Assembly: GCA_023053575.1 (NCBI GenBank)
Contig: JAKZAP010000011.1
Span: forward strand, 1,426,001 to 1,490,000
Source of the DNA: Branchinecta lynchi
Lineage: Eukaryota > Arthropoda > Branchiopoda > Anostraca > Branchinectidae
Direction: 5' to 3'
DNA length: 64,000 nt
The notes under the pieces were generated by a model, which did not search any database, was not told the DNA's origin, and was given only the letters and a program-made list of their open reading frames with translations. The first letter of the stretch is position 1, and each line of letters opens with the position of its first letter. Of the stretch, positions 20,639-31,419 are shown in pieces. The position numbers and the translations under genes were made by a program.

Positions 20639-21094
20639 AGTTCAACTGAAAAGCTAACTCATTTTTGTATCATTTAACTAAATACACTGCATTATTTGGA
20701 TAGTGTAAGGGGATTTTTTTTTGTTTCACTGTTTACTGTAGAATGTCGTTCAGAATATCTACGGCCGTCCTCACAGCGGAAAAATTCTACTATGACGTGT
20801 AAAATTTGAATCTCAATACAAACGCGGCTTTTCATTGGCCAGTGGTGGGCTAGGTGATCACTGCTCACTGCTTGAACACTTATTTTTCGTAAATCACTTT
20901 CATCAAGCATAAACACAGGCGGAAGAGCATAGAGGTACCACAAATTCCAGCGGGAAATTCCACTATATCAAAATCGATTATTTATGAGTAGTGGAGCAAC
21001 GAACTAACGTATTTTCATCGGGTCTTGGAGCCTCTTTAAGTGAATAAGTGGTGGGTAACTAGATTGTTTCATTTTAGCCCTTTTCAGTTAAACT
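20639..21094. mobile_element. TTAA-flanked MITE family C, copy 1
   Basis: 456 bp with TTAA at 20635-20638 and 21095-21098. Terminal inverted repeats AGTTCAACTGAAAAG and CTTTTCAGTTAAACT. Further copies at 54885-55350 (TTAA both sides) and 52982-63091 (split by an LTR element), plus a decayed end near 9.2 kb. Non-coding. Different interior from family P, but the same target and AGTT-type ends. Confidence 0.85.
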
Positions 21095-21098
21095 TTAA

Positions 21099-21537
21099 GA
21101 CTGGCCCATTAGAGCTTTCGAATCGCTCCACTAGGAGTCAAGGCGGCTCACCCACCCCCCAATCGCAAATATATAAGAAATCAGAAAATCTTAACAGAAA
21201 CTACAGTTTTGACCGCGAGCACTAAAGGATTTTCCTAGACACACGAGTAAATGGTATCGGAGGCTTCGCAAATGCTTTTTGGTACAGGGTATTTTTTTGC
21301 CGGGGGGGGGGGGGGCGGAACGCCACTAGATGAAGGGAAAGTCACGACTTGAATGGGGGTGGTCTAGATACAGCAAATGCCAAAATGTTTTTGATTTAAC
21401 TCCTTCAGCTGGTGCAGTTGCCGGTGTATTTTTATCGACTAGCCACATTGTTCAAATAGATGTAATAAGTTGTGTGGCGTTATAAAGTATTTACGCCTTA
21501 TACGCGACCTTGTTCAAACTGAAGTTTCAAACCAATG
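21099..21537. other. No gene seen
   Basis: Contains a G run at 21301-21314 and no recognisable gene. Confidence 0.3.
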
Positions 21538-21755
21538 GTTGCGTTTTTGCGGTAACCAGGTGTCAGTTACCCCGACGAATTGCCGTTTCTCAGTCACCCA
21601 GCAACATGTTAGTAACCTTGGTATCCGGTAACGAGTAACCCTGCTGAGAACGGGGTTACTGGAATTCCGTAACCTAGTAACCTAGCAGTTACCCGGTGTC
21701 TGAAAAAACGGCAAGAGTGCGCTCAGCCGGGTAACAGTAACTCTAGGTTAGCAAG
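21538..21755. repeat. Palindromic-word repeat (GGTAAC type)
   Basis: Begins GTTGCGTTTTTGCGG and has an inverted TGAAAAAACGGCA near the right end. In between, GGTAACC, AGTTACC and GTAACCTAG-type words recur about ten times in both orientations. A related but distinct element built from GGTATC words lies at 42200-42616 and starts with the same (G)TTGTGTTTTTGCAG phrase. Confidence 0.55.
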
Positions 21756-21864
21756 ACAAAATATGATTAAGATCTATTACCACTTCTGCAGCATAAGAAT
21801 AAGAACATAATAACGTGTTTTGTAGTACAACATACAAAGTTCGTACCAGATCTGCGCGATATTC

Positions 21865-22239
21865 CCTACCAAGGCCAAGTTGTTCCTTCCCTCCATTGCA
21901 TACAGATTTTTTAGAGGAGGCCTGATTGAAACATTCAAATTAATCGATGGAAGTTATGACAATTTTGAAGTGACTGATTTAGTAAGATTCAGCATTAACC
22001 GTCATCGGGGGCACGCGTACAAGCATGCAAAATCAAGATTCCACAAGGACGTTTTCAAGTGGGGTTTTGACAACAGAATTCTTCCTTTGAACAGCCTTAC
22101 CGAAGATGCGGTAATTCTGAATCGATCAATAGTTTCAAGTGCATTATGGATGGGATTTTTAAATCTAATCAGTTCGACTACTCAACATTTCTTGGAGTTA
22201 TTTAGAGGCGAAAGCCTTTTCTCTTGCTTTGTATTATAA
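21865..22239 (+). pseudogene. LINE ORF2 C-terminal fragment (CR1/L2-like)
   Basis: The open frame from 21880 reads LPSIAYRFFRGGLIETFKL, then HKDVFKWGFDNRILPLNSL. It follows the pattern of the last 100 residues of CR1/L2-type ORF2 (LPSL.YRR.RGDLIE..K, then F..R....WN.LP). The expected Trp-Asn is degenerate. No RT core is present, so it is a 5'-truncated remnant. Confidence 0.65.
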
Positions 22240-22860
22240 AATTAGCGGCTGAGATATGATTGTTGTGTAAATAAGCCGGAGCTACAGACGCCGTATCACG
22301 CCATCTTACGCCTATTTGAACAATGCACCAGGCGATCGTATAAACAGCATCACACCCCTTAGACAGCCGAACTGTCCCTTCATTTCCGCCAACCGAACCT
22401 ACGAACCGTTCTTCATTTAGTTCCGGGAAAGATGTCAGTCAGCACTCGACATCTAATCCTGTATTCACTTCCTCTGGCAATAAGCCGTCAGAATATCTAG
22501 AGACAATCCGCTACCTTCGAAAACCGACCCCCCCCCCCCCCCAACCTAACGATCAGCGGCAGAGACAGAGAGCACTTAACGAAATTAATCTATTTCGGCG
22601 CTTTGTTTTCCGGTAATTGGAAGGTGAGGATTTAGAGGACTTCACGATCTAGGCAGGAGGAGCATTTCTAGGGGAGGGGGGGGAGGCAATTTCTCAATGC
22701 CAGAAGATAACTACGAAATGTCATTGCAAGTAAAGAACCGGGAACATTTCCTTATTTGGAATCAGGAAGCAGCTCAGGTTGTGAGACAGATTTCTGACCG
22801 GACACCATCTCTTTTAATCTATCTTAAAGGACACCTCGCTCTGTTTACGTACCAATGATG
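22240..22860. other. No gene seen
   Basis: Contains a C run at 22529-22543 and a G-rich run at 22672-22684. No gene or clear repeat recognised. The missing last SNRPB exon could lie in this direction. Confidence 0.3.
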
Positions 22861-23565
22861 TAAAATATTTGAATACACGTTTTCACGAGTCTGTCCAGCC
22901 TTCCCGCTTTCCGACGAGGCGGCTGGACGCAAAACATTCGAAAAGTGAACGAGCAGTGGTTAAAAAGTTGGAAACCACGCAAAATAAAATAAGTTCAAAA
23001 CAGGAGATAGGTCCGATGGCCTACCATGTCTTCCAAAATCAGTTATCAGCGGACTTCGAACCTTTCGGCGAAGCCTGGGTTGCGTGTGGCAAAACTCGGC
23101 TCGTCAGAAAAGTCGCAGGTACATAACAAACGAATTCACAAAAGGCGGGGATTTCAAAAGCTTCACAAGAGGGCTAGGGATGATCTAAAATCAAAATATG
23201 CAAGAGGGGTCCTTTAAAACCAGGACCTGCTTTTAACAAATTAACCACAGTTTGGGTTTAAGCTTTTCTGAAGGCCCGCCTACTTTTAGCAAAAACACAC
23301 GAAAATTCAAATAACCGGTTTATCTGACGACGGAGCTTCTCGCAAACATCGATACGGCTGTTTCGCTAAAGCTTATTGCAGTCAAAGAGCATTCTTTTGG
23401 GAAGAACTTCAAAAATCTAGTTACGAAAAATGTATTGCTCCAACTTCGGATACCAAGAGCAGATATCCCCAAGCTGACTTCGAACCCTATTTGAATGAGC
23501 TAAAGGAATTCGCTGACCAAGTTTTATTCCAGCGCTCATTCGGCCCTCCTTGGCAAGGGTGATCT
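22861..23565. repeat. Repeat-derived segment with repeat E and an open frame
   Basis: 23205-23330 is the second copy of repeat E. From about 23291 to 23563 the plus strand is open for some 90 codons without an ATG (DDGASRKHRYGCFAKAYC..., ending GPPWQG). I do not recognise it. No splice signals support it as an exon of a known gene. Confidence 0.3.
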
Positions 23566-23810
23566 TCAAGCTCAAGCCATAAAAACGAACCTGTGATAAC
23601 AGAATTTTTTGTTTTCCATACTATTATATTAAATTCTGTTTGTCTGTTTCAGGGTAATAACACGGCCTTTTCCGAGTAAACCACATTAACATCAAAGGTA
23701 TAGGTGCAAGGTCGAAACAGGTGAACAACTACACGCAGCAGCTATAGATTAACTAGGTCGAAAGGTTATACAAACTTCCTAAAAGCTCAAACTAGGTAAA
23801 AATCACATAC

Positions 23811-24038
23811 CTCCCATTCCTGGCCTCATGCCTGGGGGTGGGCCACCTCGTCCACCTTGCATTCCCATGGGTCCACCCATCGGTGGCATGCCCATCATGG
23901 GTGGCATACCTGGTCGCATTGGGGGCATTCCGGGTCTCTGTTGAGGTCCTCCCATAGGGCCACCTCGGCCCATTCCCATGCCAGGTATCATCATCTGTGG
24001 TGCGGGACCACCAACGCCACGCACTGGGCCTTGCAGTC
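23811..24038 (-). CDS. SNRPB: SNRPB exon 4 (PGM/Gly-rich tail)
   Basis: The acceptor CTTTTAG ends at 24039 and the donor G|GTATGT starts at 23810. The product starts [16 protein letters not shown], which fixes the family. Repeated PGM, PPM and GGP steps follow and end at GMRPGMG. Such tails in SmB bind GYF/WW-type partners and are arginine-methylated at RG steps. The last codon is split, so at least one more exon is required toward lower coordinates. Confidence 0.92.
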
Positions 24039-27000
24039 CTAAAAGGTAAAGGAAAAATTGACACATATCCTTACTAATCCATTCTACATCTTTAACGGTT
24101 CCATCGACTCATATTTCTTGCAAACTTTATTGTTGCTTTTATCAAGGTTAGCTTATTTAGTCAGTTTCATCTCTTAAAACTGAAGTTGTATCAGCCTAAA
24201 CCAGACCGAAATTTGGGGGTGTGTACTTTTTTTTTCAGAACAGTGTCTGCAAAGAAGGACACCTCCTAACTCAGAAGACTCCCCGTTTCTCAGGCTCCCT
24301 CTCCGGAATCGAACCCCGATTCCCCGTGACCCGTTGCAACCATGGTAGGCGCACAACTTACCATCGACAGCTGATAAGGCAGACATTTGAAAGATGCGTC
24401 GCCGGTGCTACACCATGCGATCGGCACAAAGTTATTCAGAGTAGAAGTATAGTGACATCCAAACAATCCCCAGGTTCACCTACATTTTACTTTGACGCTC
24501 GTGCAGACCTACTTCTCAAATGAAAAGCAGGCTCAAAGGCTCATTCGTTGTCCGACCTTTATCATTCCGTAATGAGAGAAATTGTACATTTCAGTAGTAT
24601 CTCCCTGTTCCCTGATGAGAAACCAATAATCGCCTTGGTTACTCACTGGAAGTTGGTTCCCACTCAGGATGACGCTAAGACAGTGAACGTGTCCGAAAGC
24701 TTTTTGGTGCAGTAAATTCTGCATTAATGCTGCATTTTCTTCTCTTTTTTTTGTCCGACAGCTGTTACCTTTTTTTCGTCTCTGACACTTCTAGAATATC
24801 AAAATTTAAGTCAGGAAGAAGAAGAAGAAAAAAGAATTAGCTGTATAAAGCTAACAAAATGGATCAGCTACTAGTATTCAACCTTCTTATCTTTCCTTTC
24901 TTCGTTGGCCATGGTCGCCAGTTGTCTTAGAATCTGGAATGTTTGCCGAATTGTCAGTTGTCTTTTTGAATTTGTTATTTTTGCCGCCGAAAACACTGAG
25001 AGAATCGCCGTACTCCCCAGTTTCTTCTTGAAAATTTAACATTCTTGCTAAATTTTTCGATGAATTTATTCTGAATTAATGCTGCATTAACTGAGCGAAA
25101 ATTTAAGTCCGAAAGCGAAATGCTGCATAAAATGCTGAATTAATTTAGCATTTTCGTTCGTTTCGGAGCTTTCGGACACGTTCAGTATGTATCATATACA
25201 GCGAAGACGGTAAATCTTGTACATAAGTATGGATCATATGATCAGTTCTCTACCTGCCTGTCAGTGTCATCAAAGTGATTACTAGGTAAATGCTTATAAA
25301 GTGAGTACAGAGTGAATAAAACATGTTATAACCCTAGTCTATTTGACTCTAGCTGACCCTAGGAAATAGACCCCCCAGCCTCCTCCATACTATCGAACCA
25401 TAAGTCCAACGTCTTCCCATATAACAATAATTTCTTGTAGTGCATGTACATGACCCGGTGTATTCATAGTGACAAGTATTCATAGTAACAAGTTCTGTGA
25501 AATTATTGGTATAGTGATGGTTAAAGCGAAGGATTTTATAATGGCTGGTTGAAAGCTTCTGCGCTTTCCCAGGGAACTGGTAAACTGTAAATAGACACAG
25601 AATTCAGAATTGTAAAATAATCACAGATTTGTACATATACACTTTTAACACGCACATTTTAATATTCGTTATTTTATTTGAATTTGTTTATAGTTTCAGT
25701 CAGCAGCGTTCTTTCTGGTTTTAAGTTACATATCGTTGTATGTTTTGTTGGTTCCGCATCACTTTTCTGTTGGTATTGTGTTGGATAAAATGATTTAGTT
25801 GCTTGTTTTTCGCTGAGGACGGTTTGCCGGAAGTGCAACCGAAATATCCGAATTTATATTTATCCCTCGCACATCATCCTAGAGGGATAATTAGCTGATC
25901 AATTAAAAACCCACGGTTTTCTATTTCTTTAGTGACAAGTCTAAAAGACTCACCACATTTTTGTGAGAATAATAATAACATAAGTCATTACATAACTCCA
26001 GCCTAAGGTCAGTTCAACCTACCATCGCTGACTTTTCGGCGACAACGAGCGGATATGATCTTTAGCCCATAAGCTGCTCCCCACTAGTGGCTGCGAACAG
26101 CTGCTCGTAAATGACACCTGTAGTAAGATGCGAGGGCACCCACAGAAACTGGAGCAATCTGTTAGGAAGAAACGGGAGCGGTAAAATTTCTTTGCAAACC
26201 GGGTTGCAAACAACAGATTATTTTAAGAGAAAGGAAGGCTGGAAACACATGACCTGGAATCCAGTGTCAACTTCCATATCATAAGCACCAGGGACGTCGA
26301 CAGTCTACGCAGCGTTGTCGCTAGCAAGTGCGATTGAGGTAATTTAAGGTAAAATAACCCATGTCTGAAGGTGCTTCCCACTGTGTCTTCAATTTTCTTA
26401 CAAAAATTCCAAACTGAAATTTCAACTAACCTGGAACAGCTGGTGCTGAAGGACCAGTAGGTACTCCTCTGCCAGCTGCTCGTCCAGCACCTGGGCCACC
26501 GGATCCTCCAGCCATTGGGACACGCGCCAAGCCTTCTTCAGGTGGAGGGGGTCCTTCTACAGTTAGACTGACTATGTGCTCTCCTCTAAGAAGCAAGAAA
26601 CCTTAAAAGGAATGACGCAAATCAGTTACACTCAATTCAAACCTTGGCATATTTTGTCAGCATGAATACTTGGAGCGTGTTCAACCCTTCTAACAATAGT
26701 AACTATTAGTTATTATTTTCGTTCCAACCTCGTCAAAAGTTACTACGCTGACCGTTCCAACCTTCTTGAAATAGTAACTAATAGTACCTATTTGCTCGGG
26801 AGCGTAGTAAGAATGGTAACTACGAATTTCTGTAACGTGATTGGTCCGATTAGCCCGTGGTATGTTAACTGAAAAAAAGAAAGAAAAAGGCGTTTCAGTC
26901 TTGACGCCAAGAAGCCAAAAATCGTGACGTCATGCGTAGTAACTACGGTAAGTAGGGTGGAACACCCTCTTGATCTTCTGTACTGATTTATTACTCAGTT

Positions 27001-27630
27001 CCAATTTTTAATTTTTTCCACTATCTGGTCCCTGCCTGGCCATAGGCTACTGCAAGCAGGAAAAGGAGAATTAAGACACATAACACTGTCTCATTCGAAA
27101 GTAGGTTTTGCTTTAGAAATAATGAAGAAACTATGTGCGTGGCACTCCAAATTTTTGTTCTTTTAACTTTCTGGGAAGTGAAGCTAGTCCAATCCATTCT
27201 AAAAGCAAAACTTTAACAGAAAAGAGGAAAATCAGTTTACAAAAGCATGTACACTTGTCGGCATGGCACTGGGATCCTTACATTATGCTACAGTCATCTG
27301 AGATACATCCCCCTCAGAAAGAAAAATCCTTTCTGCATTATTCTCGTTTCAACAGTGCAAATACAATAACAGTCCAAAGATAACTGACTTCTCAACTGTG
27401 CCTGGCACTACCTCTAAAGCCTGCATCTAATTACCTAAGGTACGCTTTTCCTCTTTTTCGCCGGTTCCCTTCTTTGGCTTGGTTTTCCTGAACTCCTCGC
27501 AGTCTCCGAGTATGATGTTCATGTGTCTATCAAATGCTTTGAAGGTTCCTATCAATGTCCGGCTGTCTGACAGGACTATCCTCATTCTGTAGTTGATGTG
27601 CTGCATCATCTTATTATTTTTACTGATAGT
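23811..27630 (-). CDS. SNRPB: Small nuclear ribonucleoprotein-associated protein B (SmB), partial
   Basis: Three exons join in frame on the minus strand: 27630-27435, 26601-26431 and 24038-23811. SmB is one of seven Sm proteins that form the ring on U1, U2, U4 and U5 snRNAs in the spliceosome. The Sm1 motif ([20 protein letters not shown]) ends exon 2. Sm2 ([12 protein letters not shown]) opens exon 3. Exons 3-4 give the Gly/Pro/Arg-rich tail ([34 protein letters not shown], then PGM repeats), the order expected of SmB. Exon 2 begins at Thr of TISKNNKM, so the initiator Met must sit at the end of an upstream exon, which I could not find. The C-terminus after GMRPGMG continues into an unseen exon. 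About 200 codons are visible against about 200-240 in the family. Introns hold a MITE and an 18S rRNA fragment. Confidence 0.95.
24283..24442 (-). pseudogene. 18S rRNA fragment in SNRPB intron 3
   Basis: About 160 bp match the complement of eukaryotic 18S rRNA. They include CCGTTTCTCAGGCTCCCT, CCGGAATCGAACCC, GTTGCAACCATGGTAGGC, AAGGCAGACATTTGAAAG and CATGCGATCGGCACAAAG. A few substitutions break otherwise invariant stretches (for example CCGTGACCC for CCGTTACCC). Only this piece is present, so it is a dispersed pseudogene or reverse-transcribed scrap, in the same orientation as the host gene. Confidence 0.9.
24685..25183. mobile_element. MITE with 3-bp TSD (AGT) in SNRPB intron 3
   Basis: Perfect 16-bp inverted ends GAACGTGTCCGAAAGC and GCTTTCGGACACGTTC bound 499 bp. 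AGT flanks both ends (24682-24684, 25184-25186). GCTGCATT/AATGCAGC words recur inside. No transposase. A 3-bp duplication fits Harbinger-type elements (inferred). Confidence 0.85.
25184..26430. other. SNRPB intron 3 remainder
   Basis: 25715-25890 is the second copy of repeat G (GGTTCCGCATCACTTTTC, CGCTGAGGACGGTTTGCC, TCGCACATCATCCTAGAGG). Nothing else recognised. Confidence 0.4.
26431..26601 (-). CDS. SNRPB: SNRPB exon 3 (Sm2 and start of tail)
   Basis: The acceptor CCTTTTAAG lies just above 26601 and the donor G|GTTAGT follows 26431. It completes the split Gly codon and reads [14 protein letters not shown] (Sm2), then [20 protein letters not shown] and [18 protein letters not shown]. The frame matches exons 2 and 4 exactly (phase 1 at both junctions). 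The non-Sm part is the linker that precedes the proline-rich tail. Confidence 0.93.
26673..26969. mobile_element. MITE with 3-bp TSD (TTG), second copy, SNRPB intron 2
   Basis: Same family as 2264-2558, in opposite orientation. Ends GAGCGTGTTCAACCCT and AGGGTGGAACACCCTC, flanked by TTG at 26670-26672 and 26970-26972. 297 bp, no reading frame. Confidence 0.8.
26973..27434. other. SNRPB intron 2 remainder
   Basis: No repeat or RNA recognised. The 82-codon frame at 27135 has no supporting features. Confidence 0.35.
27435..27630 (-). CDS. SNRPB: SNRPB exon 2 (Sm1 half)
   Basis: The acceptor is a T run ending CAG (27633-27631) and the donor is G|GTAATT (27434-27429). It encodes 65 full codons starting [16 protein letters not shown] and ending EEKRTL, plus the first base of a Gly codon. 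It carries the RNA-contacting Sm1 loop FDRHMN. Starting at Thr-2 means the ATG is alone at the end of exon 1, or else Met-9 is used and the first residues are lost; the first is more likely given SmB conservation. Confidence 0.93.
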
Positions 27631-27819
27631 CTGAAAAAAAAAGGGTAGTCTATTATGCCCTATTCACAAGCATGCCCAGCTTAGCCAATATGCCTAGACA
27701 CGGGCCTAGCATCACCGTTCACACCCATGCCAATGTACAGATGTTGGGCCAGGCACAGAATTCTAGGCTCTAGAATGTGGAACCTGGCTAAGCCTGGACT
27801 AGAAACTAGAAATAAAACT

Positions 27820-28436
27820 TAAGCTTCTAACAATTTTCCGGTTTTGGCCGGATTCGGGGGGAACTACATGTCCATGTACAATTCAGCATGTCTTCTTGCC
27901 CTAAATCGAACATCTAATCAACTCCAAATAAAACTTTTAATTTAACAAACTTTCCGGTTTGGGCCGGATTCCGGGCGAACTACTTGTCCGTCGAGAAGAT
28001 GGTTTTCACCATCGTCCTCAGCATGTCTTCCTACCCCTAAATCGAACATTTAATCAACTTCAAATAAAACTTTTTACTTTTAACAAATTTCCGGTTTTGG
28101 CCGGATTCTGGGCGAACTACTTGTCGATTACAAAATGGTTTTCACCATCGTATTCAGCATGTCTTCTTATCCCATAGCCGACTATCAAATTCGCTGTTTC
28201 AAAATATTTTGTTTGCCCCTTAATTTGAACCCCCTCCCCCAACCCTAAATGTAGGGCTACAAAGCCCATCTACGAACGTGACTGGTCCGACGACCCAACG
28301 AATCCTCACACCAAGTTTCATCAAAATATCTCATTCCCTTCGAGAGTTATTGTGCTTACAGACGGACAGACGGACGGACGGATAACTTTTGCGATGTCAT
28401 AGGTATCTCTCCACTTACGTTTTGGGATCCCAAAAA
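27820..28436 (-). repeat. Repeat family B, copy 4, inverted, with three tandem sub-units
   Basis: The right end is TTTTGGGATCCCAAAA (28420-28435). Reading leftward gives the B order: CACTTACG, CATAGGTATC, a GGACGGAC run, CGAGAGTTAT and CCAAGTTTCATCAAAA. Further left, three copies of an about 120-bp sub-unit (CCGGTTT.GGCCGGATTC, GAACTACTTGTC, CAGCATGTCTTC) start near 27835, 27950 and 28085. It abuts a truncated CACTGTAAAAA MITE. Confidence 0.7.
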
Positions 28437-28542
28437 AGATCTTGCAGTATTTGCTTCTGGGATTAATCTTGTCTTTATTGAGATAAAATTAATCCCAGTA
28501 GCAAATACTGCATAATAATTCGGAGAAAATTTTTACAGTGTA
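28437..28542. mobile_element. Truncated MITE family H
   Basis: It matches the complete copy at 52481-52644 (CTTGCAGTATTTGCT, GGGATTAAT, TTTTTACAGTGTAG) but lacks the left terminus, which is replaced by the palindrome of repeat B4. Non-coding. Confidence 0.65.
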
Positions 28543-29276
28543 GTCCAAAATTTAGTGAAGTGTTGAGCATAGCCTACCTCTGCTGTTGTCAACAGTTAGG
28601 GTGAATCCCTATCTACAGTAAAGGTATGCTTATTTGAAAACTTCTCTAACTGTTCAAATACCCAGGTTTTGTTACTTGGTGATAAAACAGTCAAATGGAA
28701 AGGAAAAATAACAAACTTTATATCAGCTAAGCAAACAATTTAAGGGCTGTCTTGGCACAAATATTGAGTTGAAATTTGATCATTCAGACTTTATTTTGGA
28801 TTTTCAAATTTACTTCTTCTATTGAGAATGTCTGTTGGTTTGCACCACCATCTACTTGGTGGAAGTCTAATCGACTTAGCAAAACATTCAAACTGTCAAA
28901 GTAAAACCAGGTGACGGCAGGTGGCAGTTAACAACTTTTTCTAAAGAAGAGTAAGAGAGGACAAAATGTGAATGAAGTAAGCTATAAAAGGAAATTTTGC
29001 AGATATTTGTACATTTCCTACTTAGCTACAAAGAATTCTAACAAAGGCCAACTCTAATAGATCTCAGTATGTTTTTCATAGTTCAGTTTTTATATTTTTG
29101 AACTTTTTGATGAAAAATGTTGGAAACAACAGTTTTTTTTCCTAACTTAAAAGCGAAACAAGACGTGATGAGAGCCAAACATGGTCCAGAAATTTTTTTA
29201 TCGGCATATTGATTACCGAAAGATAAAATGTTGATATATCAAAAATCCAAAAACCTACCAATACTAATTTTCATTG
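28543..29276. other. No gene seen
   Basis: At 28614-28639 a CTACAGTAAAGGTATGC phrase matches the terminal repeat of the 34089-35103 element. No partner end was found nearby. The rest is unrecognised. Confidence 0.35.
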
Positions 29277-29490
29277 GCCTACAGGAGGGGTATACAACCT
29301 CAAACTTACACAACCTTAAACCTGGCCAAAAAAGGATGGAAGAAAATTTCAGTCCAGTCCAAAAGGTACTAACAGTAAGAAGGAAACCCTCAGTGACCCC
29401 AGACCTGTTTTGGACAGCACAAAAATCTCCTTGTAAGGTTTTCAGGCCAAATTCCGAGGTCATATAAATTCAAGGTTGGATACCCTTCCT
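29277..29490. mobile_element. MITE family K, copy 1
   Basis: Inverted ends CCTACAGGAGGGGTAT (left) and ATACCCTTCCTTTAGG (right), with AACCTC/AGGTTGG continuing inward. About 210 bp. Open frames on both strands are likely incidental. Other K ends are at 33343/33848 and 34031/35238. Confidence 0.6.
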
Positions 29491-29897
29491 TTAGGCGTCG
29501 TGCCTACTCACTTATTTTTTACCGGCTGGCCGACAATATTGGGGGGGGGGGGGGCCTCCCCCCAGTTGTGGCGCCCCTGATGAGGGATATGGTTTATAAT
29601 GTATAATGACATCTATATTTTCCGAAAATATTGAGCTCTATACCATCCCACAATAGGCTAGATGATAACTCAAAGCATTTTCGTACTGACCACCCCTTCC
29701 GCACATTTGTACCACCCCATTATATCCACTCAGAAGGTACCATTTATAATTTTCGCTTGTGGATTGAAGCTACTGCATTACACTGATGTCTGCAGAAAAA
29801 CCATATCCCTCATCAGGGGCGCCACAACTGGGGGGAGGCCCCCCCCCCAATATTGTCGGCCAGCCGGTAAAAAATAAGTGAGTAGGCACGACGCGCC
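29491..29897. mobile_element. Long-TIR foldback element next to MITE K
   Basis: The left arm (29491-29595: GCGTCGTGCCTACTCAC, TTTTTTACCGGCTGGCC, GACAATATTGGGG, CCCCTGATGAGGG) is repeated in inverted form almost perfectly at about 29798-29897. Near-identity of the roughly 100-bp arms suggests recent origin or conversion between arms. No transposase. The target duplication is unclear. Confidence 0.75.
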
Positions 29898-31335
29898 ATG
29901 ATTTTTCTGAAAATTAGTATGTTTTTCCTCAAAACAGTCATTTATTTCCGAAAATCAGTCGCTTATTTTCAAAACTGTCATTTTTTTCTTGAAAACAGTA
30001 ATTTTTCTGCCAAAACAGTCGGTAAAAATTACCAGCCAGTCGGTAAATTATTTGTCCCACCCAAACATTTTGGCTAGTAATGCCTCTGTTCCCCAAAGCA
30101 GCTATGAGCTATGCTCTTCTTGGTTTCAGGTGTCCTACATCCAAATCCAAGGTTAACTTGTGGTTTAGACATAAGTTAACAGGGCATGAGCATTGAGCCT
30201 TCCCCCTGCCCCCACCCTACGAGTTTTTCTGACTCTTTCTGACCTGATGATGTAAATCTAGCTTCAATCAAGAAATCCTATCACAGAAGACAAGTCAGTC
30301 CCTTATTGTTCACTACAAAACAAAAACTGTCTAGAGGAAATGGACTATCTGGGCTGACAGATGTCATTCGAAGAGCTGAAAAAGAGAATCTGAAACCTGC
30401 GATCTCAACCCAGTGTTGAGAACAATGGTCTCCCACGGGACAAGCTGCCAACCAGGGTCAATAATTGAGTCCGTAGTTGACTACTGTGAATCAACGAGCC
30501 TTTGAAATTCATTGTTTTTCTTGCCAAACAAAAGACAAGCAACTTCAGTTGGACAAACTAAGTATGGGAACGAAAGCCGTATAAAAAGCCATTTCGTGGC
30601 ATAATTGCGGTATGCAGCGTATCCTAATCGAAATTCTATGCGCCATTTTCGTCAACACTGGTACTGGGTCAGAAAATCATCACATTCTTAGCAGCTTTAG
30701 TGCCATTCAAAGTTAGATGAATTGTGTGTAAGTAACATAACATTCACAACAATGAAAACCAGGTGAAAACTCGGTGTACTTGAGAAAGTAACCCAAACAA
30801 ACCATTTTGAAAGTTGCTGTGGCCTTCTCCCTGAATCAAACAGGCTTCAAACAAAACGCTTCTTTTTGTTGTGTTGCTGTTGTGCAGCTGAAATCGGCTC
30901 ATCTAATGGTTTGTACTGAAATTCCAGCAGACTCAGTTGCGATCTTTCTAACCAACGGACATACTCTCAGAGATTTCCCCTAACCAACACTTCTTCAATA
31001 AGGACTTTAAATGAATTTTATTTTCCTGAATAATGTCCATAACCTTTTCTTATTTTACGCTATCAAAGTAGACGATGGCATTTGTACTGCCGCTTCGTCG
31101 GGAACTTTCATGTGAACAAATGCTGCAACACTAGTTTCAGCGCTTTATTCAAAATACACTTAACACGTGCGAATTTGGATCGGATCTCCTGGAGCCTTCA
31201 AATGAGTAACAAAGTGACGATGCGAGGCTCTGAGAACGATAGGCGACGTTAGTCACGAACAAAACTAAATGGCAGGGTCGAAGGTTAACATTAATAATAT
31301 AGACCTGTAGTTAGTGTACTTGTAAGACGTCCAGA
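29898..31335. promoter_or_regulatory. Intergenic region between SNRPB and SLC44A1; probable promoters
   Basis: 29900-30060 repeats AAAACAGTC and CAGTCGGTAAA-type words five or six times. From about 30060 to 31335 no repeat is obvious. This repeat-poor stretch between two head-to-head genes is the best candidate for their 5' regions. I found no TATA box or initiator I would defend, and no convincing first exon of SNRPB. Confidence 0.4.
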
Positions 31336-31419
31336 ATGAAGGGAAACTCAGATGTAAAACTCAGATCATGCACAGACATTTTCTGGCTCCTGATCTTTTG
31401 TTTTTTCCTCGTTGCATTG
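31336..31419 (+). CDS. SLC44A1: SLC44A1 exon 1 (start, RSCTDI, TM1 start)
   Basis: 28 codons: MKGNSDVKLRSCTDIFWLL then a hydrophobic run, ending at G|GTGAGT (phase 0). RSCTD just before TM1 is a signature of animal CTLs. An in-frame TAG 24 bases upstream makes this the likely start for this transcript; an alternative upstream exon adding a longer tail cannot be excluded. Confidence 0.88.

Noticed and set aside
23577..23615. Acceptor-like TTATCACAG on the minus strand as the last SNRPB exon
   Set aside because: The frame after it (SFLWLELEDHP) has none of the Gly/Pro/Arg composition expected of the SmB C-terminus.
23792..24064. Alternative minus- and plus-strand frames over SNRPB exon 4 (His/Trp/Ser-rich)
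   Set aside because: Shadow frames of the PGM-rich exon; only the frame continuous with exon 3 gives the conserved VRGVGGP sequence.
24283..24386. Minus-strand frame (70 codons) over the 18S fragment
   Set aside because: It is rRNA-derived sequence, not a protein gene.
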